Positions 36,619 to 44,407 of a stretch of DNA of 64,000 nt are shown here, piece by piece. The DNA comes from Geodermatophilus sp. DSM 45219 (GTDB lineage Bacteria; Actinomycetota; Actinomycetes; Mycobacteriales; Geodermatophilaceae). Within the stretch, counting starts at the first letter, position 1, and each line of letters opens with the position of its first letter. The translations under genes and the position numbers were made by a program. The notes under the pieces were generated by a model. That model had not been told where the DNA came from and searched no databases. It was given only the letters and a program-made list of their open reading frames with translations. The stretch covers positions 92,634-156,633 of the forward strand of contig NZ_FNIQ01000009.1 in NCBI RefSeq assembly GCF_900104025.1, in the 5' to 3' direction.

Positions 36619-37424
36619 GCCGATCGGGCCTCACCACCAGCGACCGCGCACGCGGCGGGGGGTCCTCGCGGGCCGGCGGCGAGCCGCGCCCGCGCCGTCG
36701 CCCGGCCGCGACGGCCCGGCGCAGCGGCCCGGCCGAGCGCCGCCGCCGGCTGCTGGTGCGCGGCGGGGGACTCGTCGCGGTCCTCGGCCTGCTGGCCTGG
36801 CTGCTGTGGGCCGGCCCGCTGTTCACCGTCGGCACCGTCCGGGTGGACGGCGCCGGCACGCTGACCTCCGCCGAGGTCGTCGACGTGGCCGGCATCGCGC
36901 AGGGGACGCCGCTGATGCGGGTCGACGTCGAGGCCGCGGAGGCCCGCGTCGCCCGGCTGCCCCAGGTGGCCGGCGTCGAGGTGACCCGCGGCTGGCCGCG
37001 CAGCGTCGTCGTCACCGTGGCCGAGCGGGTGCCGGTCGCGGTGGTCGAGCAGGACGGCCTGCGCTCGCTGGTGGACGCCGACGGCGTGCTCTTCGACACG
37101 GTGACCGGCTACCCGCCGGTCGGCGTGGTGCCGCTCGACGTCGCCGACCCCGGACCCGGGGACCGGGCCACCCGGGCCGCGCTCGCGGCGCTGGTCGCGC
37201 TGCCCGACGACGTCCGCGGCGCGGTGGCCGGCGCGCAGGCGACCACCGCCGAGGACGTCACGCTCACCCTGGAGGACGGCACCACCGTGCTGTGGGGCAG
37301 CGCCGAGGACGCCGGGACCAAGGCCGCCGCGCTGGGCGCGCTGCTCGATCAGCTGCGCACCGGGGCCCTCGACCCGGCCGACACCATCGACGTCAGCGCC
37401 CCCTCGGCCGTCGTCCTGCGCTGA
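36615..37424 (+). CDS. ftsQ: Cell division protein FtsQ
   Basis: 269 residues, GTG start overlapping murC. A basic cytoplasmic N-terminus, one membrane helix (about 53-70, GLVAVLGLLAWLLWAGPL with flanks), then the POTRA domain: FTVGTVRVDGAGTLTSAEVV, GTPLMRVDVEAAEARVARLP and GWPRSVVVTVAERVPVAVVE. A beta domain follows. It anchors FtsL and FtsB-like partners in the divisome. In related bacteria ftsZ follows directly; here an AhpD-like gene is in between. Confidence 0.93.
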   Translation: MSRSGLTTSDRARGGGSSRAGGEPRPRRRPAATARRSGPAERRRRLLVRGGGLVAVLGLLAWLLWAGPLFTVGTVRVDGAGTLTSAEVVDVAGIAQGTPLMRVDVEAAEARVARLPQVAGVEVTRGWPRSVVVTVAERVPVAVVEQDGLRSLVDADGVLFDTVTGYPPVGVVPLDVADPGPGDRATRAALAALVALPDDVRGAVAGAQATTAEDVTLTLEDGTTVLWGSAEDAGTKAAALGALLDQLRTGALDPADTIDVSAPSAVVLR

Positions 37425-37468
37425 GCCGGGGCTGGCCCCGCCCCGCCCCGGCGGGGGAGGGTGACCCG

Positions 37469-38086
37469 GTGAGCACCGGACCGGCCAGCCGCTTCCCCGT
37501 CGTCCCTCCCGAGCAGCTGCCGGAGGGGCTGCGCGAGCGCTACGCGGAGGTCCAGGAGCGCTCGGGCTTCCTGCCCAACGTCTTCGCCGCGCTGTCCTGG
37601 CGCCCGGCCGAGGCGGCGGCGTTCTTCGCGCTGCACGACGCGCTGATGGACAAGGACACCCCCGGGCTGTCGACCGCCGACCGCGAGCTGATCGTCGTTG
37701 CGACCAGCGCGGCCAACGACTGCCTGTACTGCGTGGTCGCCCACGGCGCGATCGCCCGGATCCGTGCCCGGGACCCCTACCTCGCCGACCAGGTCGCGGT
37801 CGACTGGCGCAAGGCCCCGGTCCCCGAGCGGCTGCACGCGGTGCTCGAGGTCGCCGTCCGGCTGGCGGTGGACCCGGCGGCGGTCACCGCCGCCGACCTG
37901 GAGCGGCTGCGCGGCCACGGCCTCACCGAGGACGACGTCTGGGACGTCGGCGGCATCGTGTCGCTGTTCGCGCTGTCCAACCGGCTGGCGCACTGGGCCG
38001 CGATCCCGCCCAACGAGGAGTTCTTCCTGATGGGCCGCCTCCCACGTCGGCCGCGGGACTCCGCTGGGTCGCCGCCCGACGCCTGA
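37469..38086 (+). CDS. AhpD/carboxymuconolactone decarboxylase-like peroxidase-related protein
   Basis: 205 residues from GTG 37469 with a GGGGGAGGG site. It has the peroxidase-related AhpD core: TADRELIVVATSAANDCLYC and VVAHGAIARI, with the redox CxxC and nearby His. The VPPEQLPEGLRERYAEVQER start and FLPNVFAALSWRP segment match the uncharacterised peroxidase-related family. It probably reduces peroxides or handles a thiol partner. It is oddly placed between ftsQ and ftsZ; whether it serves division is not known. Confidence 0.87.
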   Translation: MSTGPASRFPVVPPEQLPEGLRERYAEVQERSGFLPNVFAALSWRPAEAAAFFALHDALMDKDTPGLSTADRELIVVATSAANDCLYCVVAHGAIARIRARDPYLADQVAVDWRKAPVPERLHAVLEVAVRLAVDPAAVTAADLERLRGHGLTEDDVWDVGGIVSLFALSNRLAHWAAIPPNEEFFLMGRLPRRPRDSAGSPPDA

Positions 38087-38410
38087 CCGTGTGCGGCGCT
38101 TCCCGCTGCGACACGCGCGGGGCCACGACACGCCCGACACCGCAGATCACTTCGGCGAGTTCCCGTTGACGGCGATCCGCGGGCCCTCGACCTGCACCTG
38201 AGCCATCCGGCGCGCGGGTCGTCACCGACGGTGGTGCAGGTGTGACCACTGCGTCGCCCGGGTTCCGTGAGTTCGAGCCGGTGCGACACGCCGGGCCCAG
38301 GAGGGTGCTTGTAGCGCCCGTGAACGCCCACCTAACTTCGTGCGCGTCGACCCAGTTGACATAACTATAAGGCTTTACTTGAGGATGAGGGTCGAGGTCG
38401 GGAGCCCCAC
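38087..38410 (+). promoter_or_regulatory. ftsZ upstream region with promoter elements
   Basis: A 324-bp gap with an unusually AT-rich patch at 38353-38384. It holds a consensus TTGACA (38356-38361), TATAAG (38366-38371) and TTTACT (38374-38379). TTGACA is too close to these for a standard -35/-10 pair, so TATAAG may pair with an upstream -35, or two promoters overlap. A TTGACG lies at about 38167. The ftsZ ATG follows GGTCGGGAG. ftsZ is thus probably transcribed on its own as well as from upstream. Confidence 0.6.
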
Positions 38411-39685
38411 ATGACACCTCCGCACAACTACCTCGCGGTCATCAAGGTCGTCGGCATCGGCGGCGGCGGTGTGAACGCGGTGAACCGGATGATCGAGGTC
38501 GGCCTCAAGGGGGTCGAGTTCATCGCCATCAACACCGACGCGCAGGCGCTGCTGATGAGCGACGCCGACGTCAAGCTCGACGTCGGACGTGAGCTGACCC
38601 GCGGGCTCGGCGCAGGCGCGCAGCCCGACGTCGGCCGGCAGGCCGCCGAGGACCACCGCGAGGAGATCGAGGAGGTGCTCAAGGGTGCCGACATGGTCTT
38701 CGTGACCGCCGGCGAGGGCGGTGGCACCGGCACCGGCGGCGCGCCGGTCGTCGCCTCGATCGCCCGCAAGCTCGGCGCGCTGACCATCGGTGTGGTCACC
38801 CGCCCGTTCTCCTTCGAGGGCAAGCGGCGGGCCGTGCAGGCCGAGTCGGGGATCGAGGAGCTGCGCAACGAGTGCGACACGCTCATCGTCATCCCCAACG
38901 ACCGGCTGCTGCAGCTCGGTGACCGGAACGTCAGCGTCATGGACGCCTTCCGGACCGCCGACCAGGTGCTGCTCTCCGGTGTCCAGGGCATCACCGACCT
39001 GATCACCACGCCGGGCCTGATCAACCTGGACTTCGCCGACGTCAAGTCGGTCATGTCCGGCGCCGGGTCGGCTCTCATGGGCATCGGCAGCGCGCGCGGG
39101 GACAACCGGGCACTGCTGGCCGCCGAGCAGGCGATCGCCAGCCCGCTGCTGGAGGCCTCGATGGAGGGCGCCCACGGCGTGCTGCTGTCGATCTCCGGCG
39201 GCTCGGACCTGGGCCTGTTCGAGATCAACGAGGCCGCCTCGCTGGTCTCCGACGCCGCGCACGCCGACGCCAACATCATCTTCGGCGCGGTCATCGACGA
39301 CGCCCTCGGCGACGAGGTCCGGGTCACCGTCATCGCCGCAGGCTTCGACGGCGGCAAGCCGCAGGACCGCAGGGACGCCGGGATGGCCTCGGTGCCCACC
39401 GCCGCACCCGTGGCCCCGCCGGCCGCCCCGCGGATGCCGCTGCGCCCGCAGCCGGTGGGCGGTGTGCCGACGGGGGAGCGGCTGGCCGCCCCGCAGCCAC
39501 AGCAGGCGCAGCCGGCCGCGCCGTCGACGTCGCAGCTGCCGGGTCGCCCGGGCGCTGGAGGTGGCATCACCGTGCCGCCGCTGCCGCCGGTCCCGGGCTC
39601 GAACGGCGGTACCGCCGGTCGCCGGCCGCTGTCGAGCGAGGACTTCGAGGAGGAGCTCGACATCCCGGAGTTCCTCCGCCAGTGA
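38411..39685 (+). CDS. ftsZ: Cell division GTPase FtsZ
   Basis: 424 residues. The N-terminal [19 protein letters not shown], the tubulin signature [16 protein letters not shown] and the T7-loop region with the catalytic [12 protein letters not shown] are present. The flexible linker from about 325 is rich in Pro and Gln. The C-terminal peptide [12 protein letters not shown] is the SepF and FtsW binding tail. It forms the division ring. Repeat element copy 4 starts 2 nt after the stop. Confidence 0.97.
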   Translation: MTPPHNYLAVIKVVGIGGGGVNAVNRMIEVGLKGVEFIAINTDAQALLMSDADVKLDVGRELTRGLGAGAQPDVGRQAAEDHREEIEEVLKGADMVFVTAGEGGGTGTGGAPVVASIARKLGALTIGVVTRPFSFEGKRRAVQAESGIEELRNECDTLIVIPNDRLLQLGDRNVSVMDAFRTADQVLLSGVQGITDLITTPGLINLDFADVKSVMSGAGSALMGIGSARGDNRALLAAEQAIASPLLEASMEGAHGVLLSISGGSDLGLFEINEAASLVSDAAHADANIIFGAVIDDALGDEVRVTVIAAGFDGGKPQDRRDAGMASVPTAAPVAPPAAPRMPLRPQPVGGVPTGERLAAPQPQQAQPAAPSTSQLPGRPGAGGGITVPPLPPVPGSNGGTAGRRPLSSEDFEEELDIPEFLRQ

Positions 39686-39687
39686 AA

Positions 39688-39834
39688 GGACCCCCTCGCC
39701 CCCCACGCCTCGCTCCGCTCGGCGCGGGCCCCTGCGAGGGGGCCGTTCCAGCACGTCACCCGCTCGGCGCGGGCCCCTGCGAGGGGGCCGTTCCAGCACG
39801 TCACCCGCTCGGCGCGGGCCCCTGCGAGGGGGCC
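39688..39834 (+). repeat. Inverted-repeat element, copy 4, right half in three tandem copies
   Basis: One left arm GGACCCCCTCGC (39688-39699) is followed by three right arms GCGAGGGGGCC (39734-39744, 39779-39789, 39824-39834). The 45-bp unit is repeated head to tail. The last unit is cut at GGGGGCC and runs into the pgeF start codon, so its GAGGGGG acts as the pgeF ribosome site. Confidence 0.85.
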
Positions 39835-39839
39835 GCACC

Positions 39840-40571
39840 GTGAGCTCGGCTCCGGCCGCCCCGCAGGCCGTGCGACCCCGACGGGTCGTCACCGACCGGC
39901 GGGGCGGCCGCTCGCCGGCCCCCTACGACTCGTTCAACCTCGGCGGCCACGTCGGCGACGACCCCGCCGCCGTGGCCGCCAACCGCGACCGGTTGGCCCG
40001 CGAGCTCGCCGTCCCGGCCGACCGGCTGGTCTGGATGGACCAGGTGCACGGGACGCGCGTCGCCGTCGTCGACGGTCCGCCCGACGGTCCGCTGCCGGGC
40101 ACCGACGCCGTGGTCACCCGCACGCGCGGCCTGGTGCTGTGCGTGCTGGTCGCCGACTGCGTGCCGGTGCTGCTCGCCGACCCCGCCGCCGGCGTCGTCG
40201 CCGCGGTGCACGCCGGGCGGGAGGGGGTCCGCGCCGGCGTCGTCCCCGCGACACTGGCCGCCATGGCCCGGCTGGGCAGCCGCCCCGCCGACGTCACCGC
40301 GTTGCTGGGCCCGGCCGTGTGCGGCGCCTGCTACGAGGTGCCGAGGGCGATGCAGGTGGAGGTGGCCCGCGTGGCGCCGGCCGCGGCGGTCCGCACCCGG
40401 AAGGGGACGCCGGGGCTCGACCTGCGGGCCGGGCTGGCCGAGGTGCTGGCGGGTGCCGGCGTCGGCCAGGTGGTCCACGACCCCCGCTGCACCGTCGAGG
40501 ACCGCTTCCTCTTCTCCCACCGCCGGGACGGCGTGACCGGCCGCCAGGCCGGCGTCGTCTGGATCGCGTGA
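39840..40571 (+). CDS. pgeF: Purine nucleoside phosphorylase/laccase-domain protein YfiH family
   Basis: 243 residues from GTG 39840. SPAPYDSFNLGGHVGDDPAA, VWMDQVHGTRVAVVDG, VLVADCVPVLLADP and VAAVHAGREGVRAGVV are the conserved parts, with His/Cys zinc ligands. Members of this family remove mis-incorporated L-Ser from UDP-MurNAc in E. coli (PgeF) and show purine nucleosidase activity elsewhere. It is the usual gene after ftsZ in actinobacteria. The GAGGGGG 7 nt upstream belongs to the repeat element. Confidence 0.9.
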   Translation: MSSAPAAPQAVRPRRVVTDRRGGRSPAPYDSFNLGGHVGDDPAAVAANRDRLARELAVPADRLVWMDQVHGTRVAVVDGPPDGPLPGTDAVVTRTRGLVLCVLVADCVPVLLADPAAGVVAAVHAGREGVRAGVVPATLAAMARLGSRPADVTALLGPAVCGACYEVPRAMQVEVARVAPAAAVRTRKGTPGLDLRAGLAEVLAGAGVGQVVHDPRCTVEDRFLFSHRRDGVTGRQAGVVWIA

Positions 40572-40616
40572 GCGGGCACTGACGCCCGCGCCCCCGGTGC
40601 GGGGCAGGATCGGCCT

Positions 40617-41357
40617 GTGACCACCCCGGCCGACCGCCTGCAGGCCGTCCGCGACCGCATCGCCGCCGCGGCCCGCGCCGCCGGCCGCGACCCCGCCGAG
40701 GTGGGCCTCCTCGCGGTGAGCAAGACCTGGCCCGCGGCCGCCGTCCGGGAGCTCGCCGCGCTCGGTCAGGCCGACTTCGGCGAGAACCGCGCCCAGGAGC
40801 TGACCGGCAAGGCCGCCGAGCTCGCCGACCTGCCGCTGCGGTGGCACTTCGTCGGCCAGTTGCAGCGCAACAAGGCCGCCGCCGTGGCCCGTCTCGGTGC
40901 CGTCGTCCACTCGGTCGACCGGCTGTCACTGGCCCGCGCCCTGGGCCGGGTGGGCGTGGACACCGGCCGGCCGGTCGAGGTCTTCCTGCAGGTCGACCTC
41001 GGCGGTCCCGAGGGGGAGCTGGCCGCCCGCGGCGGCACCGACCCCGCGGAGGTGCCCGCGCTGGCCGACGCGGTCGCGGAGGAGGCGGGTGTCGTGCTGC
41101 GCGGCCTCATGGCGGTCGCCCCGCGGGATGTGGCCCCCGGGCCCGCCTTCGTCCGGCTCGCGGAGCTCGCCGCGCGGGTGCGCGCCGACCACCCGGAGGC
41201 GCGTGACCTGTCCGCGGGGATGAGCGCCGACCTCGAGGAGGCCGTCGCCGCGGGCAGCACGCTCCTGCGTGTCGGAACCGCGCTCTTCGGCACGCGACCC
41301 CTACCCTCCCCGCAGGACGAGTCACACCAGTCACACGGGTCCCAGCAGCCCGGGTGA
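40617..41357 (+). CDS. PLP homeostasis protein YggS/PLPBP
   Basis: 246 residues from GTG 40617. The alanine-racemase-like barrel carries [20 protein letters not shown], with the PLP Lys, then [13 protein letters not shown] and [35 protein letters not shown] and VGTALFG near the C-terminus bind the phosphate. It controls pyridoxal phosphate balance and carries no known catalysis. It lies between pgeF and sepF, as in most actinobacteria. A CAGGAT hexamer ends 6 nt before the GTG, a possible weak -10 box. Confidence 0.92.
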   Translation: MTTPADRLQAVRDRIAAAARAAGRDPAEVGLLAVSKTWPAAAVRELAALGQADFGENRAQELTGKAAELADLPLRWHFVGQLQRNKAAAVARLGAVVHSVDRLSLARALGRVGVDTGRPVEVFLQVDLGGPEGELAARGGTDPAEVPALADAVAEEAGVVLRGLMAVAPRDVAPGPAFVRLAELAARVRADHPEARDLSAGMSADLEEAVAAGSTLLRVGTALFGTRPLPSPQDESHQSHGSQQPG

Positions 41358-41388
41358 CCACGCGCGCGGACGAAGAGGGGCAGGTCGG

Positions 41389-42192
41389 ATGGCCGGGACC
41401 ATGCGCAAGATGGGCATCTACCTCGGGCTCGTGGAGGACGACGACACCCGGGCCTACGACCGGTACGACGCCCGCCAGGGGGACGGCGACCGCTACGACC
41501 GCCTCGAGGAGCGCCGGTACTCCCGGTACGCCGCCGAGGACGGCTACGACGACCGCTACGACGTCGAGGGCCGCTACGACTCCGACTACCGGGCCGACGG
41601 CTACCGCGACCCCGGTTACCGGGGCGAGAGCCGCTTCGCCGAGCTCGACGCCGACCTGGCCCCCGCGCCGGACCCCGAGCCGCTGGCGCTGCCCCGCCGG
41701 GCCGCGGCCAACCGCAACCTGGGTCTGGCGCCGTCCCCGGGCGGCTCCACCGCGGCGCGCATCGGCGGCACGGCCGGGGCCTCGTCGGTGCCCAGCCCCG
41801 CGAGCGCCGTGTCCGGGCCCCTGGGCGCCGCCGGCCTGGCCATGCGCGAGCCGGTAGCCGCCGTGCCCGAGCCCGCCCCCGTTCCCGCGCCCGCCCCGGC
41901 GCCGCGGCCCTACCGGATCACGACGCTGCACCCGCGCACCTACAACGAGGCCCGCCAGATCGGCGAGAGCTTCCGCGACGGCAAGCCGGTCATCATGAAC
42001 CTCACCGAGATGGACGACGCCGACGCGAAGCGGCTCGTCGACTTCGCTGCGGGTCTGTCGTTCGGGCTGCGCGGTAGCATCGAGCGCGTCACCAACAAGG
42101 TGTTCCTGCTCAGCCCGCAGGACGTCGACGTGACGGCCGAGGACAAGGCGAAGATCCGCGAGGGCGGGTTCTCGGCCGGCTCGGAGGCCTGA
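41389..42192 (+). CDS. sepF: Cell division protein SepF
   Basis: 267 residues from ATG 41389. The N-terminus [19 protein letters not shown] is the membrane-binding amphipathic helix. A long Tyr/Arg/Asp-rich linker (about 20-85) and a Pro/Ala-rich segment (about 155-175) follow. The core at about 178-250 has [40 protein letters not shown] and [15 protein letters not shown]. It anchors FtsZ to the membrane by its C-terminal peptide. It is longer than the roughly 150-residue firmicute proteins because of the linker. Confidence 0.94.
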   Translation: MAGTMRKMGIYLGLVEDDDTRAYDRYDARQGDGDRYDRLEERRYSRYAAEDGYDDRYDVEGRYDSDYRADGYRDPGYRGESRFAELDADLAPAPDPEPLALPRRAAANRNLGLAPSPGGSTAARIGGTAGASSVPSPASAVSGPLGAAGLAMREPVAAVPEPAPVPAPAPAPRPYRITTLHPRTYNEARQIGESFRDGKPVIMNLTEMDDADAKRLVDFAAGLSFGLRGSIERVTNKVFLLSPQDVDVTAEDKAKIREGGFSAGSEA

Positions 42193-42242
42193 CAGGACCG
42201 GACCGGCGCCCTTCGAGGGGTGCCCTTGGACGAGCGAGGACC

Positions 42243-42542
42243 GTGGCTCTCTTCTGGAACATCCTCTCGTCGGTCCTGCTCGTGTTCCTCGTGTTGCTCT
42301 TCGCGCGGTTCGTCGTCGACTGGGTGATGGTGCTCGCGCGCAGCTGGCGGCCGTCCGGGCTGGTGGCAGCGGGCCTGGAGGTCGTCTACGCCACGACCGA
42401 CCCGCCCCTCAAGGCCATCCGGAAGGTCATCCCGCCCCTGAACCTGGGGTCGATCCGGCTGGACCTCGCGTTTATGGTGCTCCTGATCGCCGTGTACATC
42501 CTGCGTGGCATCGTGGACAGCCTCGCGCTGGCCGCCGCCTGA
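42243..42542 (+). CDS. YggT family membrane protein
   Basis: 99 residues from GTG 42243. Two hydrophobic segments, [20 protein letters not shown] and [18 protein letters not shown], flank a central loop with [19 protein letters not shown], the family signature. Function is unknown; members occur between sepF and divIVA in actinobacteria and firmicutes and may affect septum placement or osmotic response. Confidence 0.92.
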   Translation: MALFWNILSSVLLVFLVLLFARFVVDWVMVLARSWRPSGLVAAGLEVVYATTDPPLKAIRKVIPPLNLGSIRLDLAFMVLLIAVYILRGIVDSLALAAA

Positions 42543-42642
42543 CCGCTGCCCCGCCCGGGGCTGGGGACACCGGCAGCCGGCCGGAGCCGTCAGCCGCTCG
42601 TCCGACGTCCCTGTACCCGTTGCCCGACCCGAGGTGAAGTCG

Positions 42643-43371
42643 ATGCCACTCACGCCTGCCGACGTGCACAACGTCGTCTTCAAGAAGCCCCCCATCGGCA
42701 AGCGCGGCTACGACGAGGACGAGGTGGACGCGTTCCTCGACGTGGTGGAGGCCGAGCTGGCCCGGCTGATCGAGGAGAACAACGAGCTGCGCTCCGGTTC
42801 CGCGACCGGCCGCACGCCGCGCGCCGTCGAGGCCCCCGAGCCGCCGGCCCCGGCGCCCGCCGCCGCGCCGCCGCCCCCGCCGGCCCCCGTGCGCGAGGAC
42901 GACAGCGCCCGCGCGTCGCGGATGCTGGCCCTGGCCACCGAGACGGCCGACAAGTACGTGAACGAGGCCAAGGCCCAGGCCGACCAGATGGTCGCCTCGG
43001 CGAAGACCAACAGCGACCGCATGGTCAGCGAGGCGCGGGCCAAGAGCGAGCAGATGGTCAGCGAGGCCAAGATGCGCGCCGACTCGATGGTCGGCGACGC
43101 GCGCACCCGCGCCGACACGATGGAGCGCGAGGCCCGCTCCAAGGCCGCCGCCCTCGACCAGGACGCCGAGCGCCGGCACGCCGAGGTGATGGGCTCGCTG
43201 GAGGAGAAGCGCAGCACCCTGGAGCGCAAGATCGAGGAGCTGCGCACCTTCGAGCGCGAGTACCGCACGCGGCTGCGGTCCTACCTCGAGTCGCACCTGC
43301 GCGACCTCGACAGCCGCGGCTCGGCCGAGCCGGCCAGCAACAGCCGGCAGAACCAGCACGCCAGCGCCTGA
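42643..43371 (+). CDS. divIVA: Polar growth protein DivIVA (Wag31)
   Basis: 242 residues from ATG 42643; a GTG three codons earlier (42634) is possible. The N-terminal membrane-binding domain is [20 protein letters not shown] then [21 protein letters not shown] Pro-rich linker (about 60-90) leads to a long coiled coil (about 92-225) with repeated AxADxMVxxA units. It marks curved membrane at poles and septa and recruits wall synthesis. It closes the division cluster; a strong terminator follows. Confidence 0.95.
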   Translation: MPLTPADVHNVVFKKPPIGKRGYDEDEVDAFLDVVEAELARLIEENNELRSGSATGRTPRAVEAPEPPAPAPAAAPPPPPAPVREDDSARASRMLALATETADKYVNEAKAQADQMVASAKTNSDRMVSEARAKSEQMVSEAKMRADSMVGDARTRADTMEREARSKAAALDQDAERRHAEVMGSLEEKRSTLERKIEELRTFEREYRTRLRSYLESHLRDLDSRGSAEPASNSRQNQHASA

Positions 43372-43375
43372 AAGA

Positions 43376-43485
43376 GGACCACCCTTCCCCCCACGCCTCG
43401 CAGGCTCGGCGCGGGCCCCTGAAGGGTGGCCGCCTCCTGCACGCTGCTCTCGTTGCCGCTCGGGCCGGGCCCCTGCAGGAGGGCC
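43376..43485 (+). repeat. Inverted-repeat element, copy 5 (after divIVA)
   Basis: Left arm GGACCACCCTTC (43376-43387) and right arm GAAGGGTGGCC (43421-43431). A second stem follows at once: GCCTCCTGC (43432-43440) and GCAGGAGGGCC (43475-43485), ending in CGTTCCAGCACGTCACC. So two stems with different sequence share one interior type. It begins 4 nt after the divIVA stop. Confidence 0.82.
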
Positions 43486-43500
43486 GTTCCAGCACGTCAC

Positions 43501-43531
43501 CAGGGCCCCCGGACGACGTCCGGGGGCCCTG
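43501..43531 (+). terminator. Strong hairpin at the end of the division cluster
   Basis: CAGGGCCCCCGGACG (43501-43515) pairs with CGTCCGGGGGCCCTG (43517-43531), a 15-bp perfect stem around a single central base, so a few central pairs must open. It is a likely intrinsic terminator without a U tract. Confidence 0.75.
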
Positions 43532-43579
43532 TCGCGTTCCTGGCGGGAGAGCGGCTGTGGCGCCGGATACAGTCGGCGG

Positions 43580-44308
43580 GTGATCTTGGCTGCGGGGCTG
43601 CTGCTCCTGGTCGGCCTCGGGCTCTTCGTGGGTGGCGTCGTGACCGGCCGAGAGGCGCTCTACTGGGCGTGCGTCGCGGCGTGCGGAATCGCCGCGGTCC
43701 TGCTCCTGGCGAACTGGCTGCGGATGGCCCGGGAGGCCCGCGACTTCGCCCGCCGGACGCCGGACACGCCATCGCGCCCGGCGACGTCGGCGTCCGCCGG
43801 CACCGCCCCGCAGCGCGCCGTCGACCCCGGGTGGGACGACGACCAGCCCGATCCGGAGCCGCTGCCGCCCCCCGAGCCGCTCGTGGTGCCGCCGTCTGCC
43901 GGGGCCACGGCGGTCTCCGCGTCGGCGTTCGACGACCGACCCGAGGAGCCCGCGACCGGAGCGCACGCCGCACCGGCGGGCGACGGACACCTCGAGGAGC
44001 CCCCGCCGCGTCGCGGGGCGCACGAGCCGCGCGAGGCGCCGGCGGACGCGGCCGGGGAACCCGGCGAGGAGGACGTCGAGGTGACCGACCTGCTGCTCGT
44101 CGTCGACCTGGCCGACGAGGTCCTCGTCGTCGACGAGGAGCCGCGCTACCACCTGGCCGGCTGCCGCTTCCTCGCCGGCCGGTGGGCGATCCCGCTGCCC
44201 ATGGTCGAGGCGCGCACCGACGGCTTCACGCCGTGCGCCACCTGCCGCCCGGTGCGCCACCTCGCCGAGACCGAGCGGTCCCGACGCCAGGCCGCGCGCG
44301 GCAACTGA
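43580..44308 (+). CDS. Hypothetical membrane protein with C-terminal Cys/His motif
   Basis: 242 residues from GTG 43580. A TACAGT -10 motif (43568-43573) ends 6 nt before the GTG and there is no Shine-Dalgarno sequence, so the mRNA may be leaderless. Two membrane helices (about 2-20 and 27-44) precede a long acidic, Pro-rich linker. The C-terminus has YHLAGCRFLAGRWAIPLPMV then GFTPCATCRPVRHL. This YHxxxC...PCxxC pattern resembles small metal-binding domains at the ends of nuclease-like proteins; a Zn role is likely. Function unknown. Confidence 0.72.
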   Translation: MILAAGLLLLVGLGLFVGGVVTGREALYWACVAACGIAAVLLLANWLRMAREARDFARRTPDTPSRPATSASAGTAPQRAVDPGWDDDQPDPEPLPPPEPLVVPPSAGATAVSASAFDDRPEEPATGAHAAPAGDGHLEEPPPRRGAHEPREAPADAAGEPGEEDVEVTDLLLVVDLADEVLVVDEEPRYHLAGCRFLAGRWAIPLPMVEARTDGFTPCATCRPVRHLAETERSRRQAARGN

Positions 44309-44312
44309 AGGA

Positions 44313-44396
44313 GGACCACCCTTCCCCCCACGCCTCGGAGAAGGACCCCGTCCTCCTCCCCGCTCGCAGGCTCGCGGCGCGCCTCTGGACGGGGCC
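44313..44396 (+). repeat. Inverted-repeat element, copy 6, nested
   Basis: An orphan left arm GGACCACCCTTC (44313-44324) and its CCCACGCCTCGG continuation are cut by a second element, with left arm GGACCCCGTCC (44343-44353) and right arm GGACGGGGCC (44387-44396). The tail CCGTTCCCGTGCGTCACCC leads to the end of ileS, which converges here. It may act as a two-way terminator. Confidence 0.8.
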
Positions 44397-44407
44397 GTTC
44401 CCGTGCG

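Noticed and set aside
38356..38379. A single classical -35/-10 promoter for ftsZ
   Set aside because: TTGACA and the candidate -10 boxes are too close for a normal spacer, so I report the elements without fixing one promoter.
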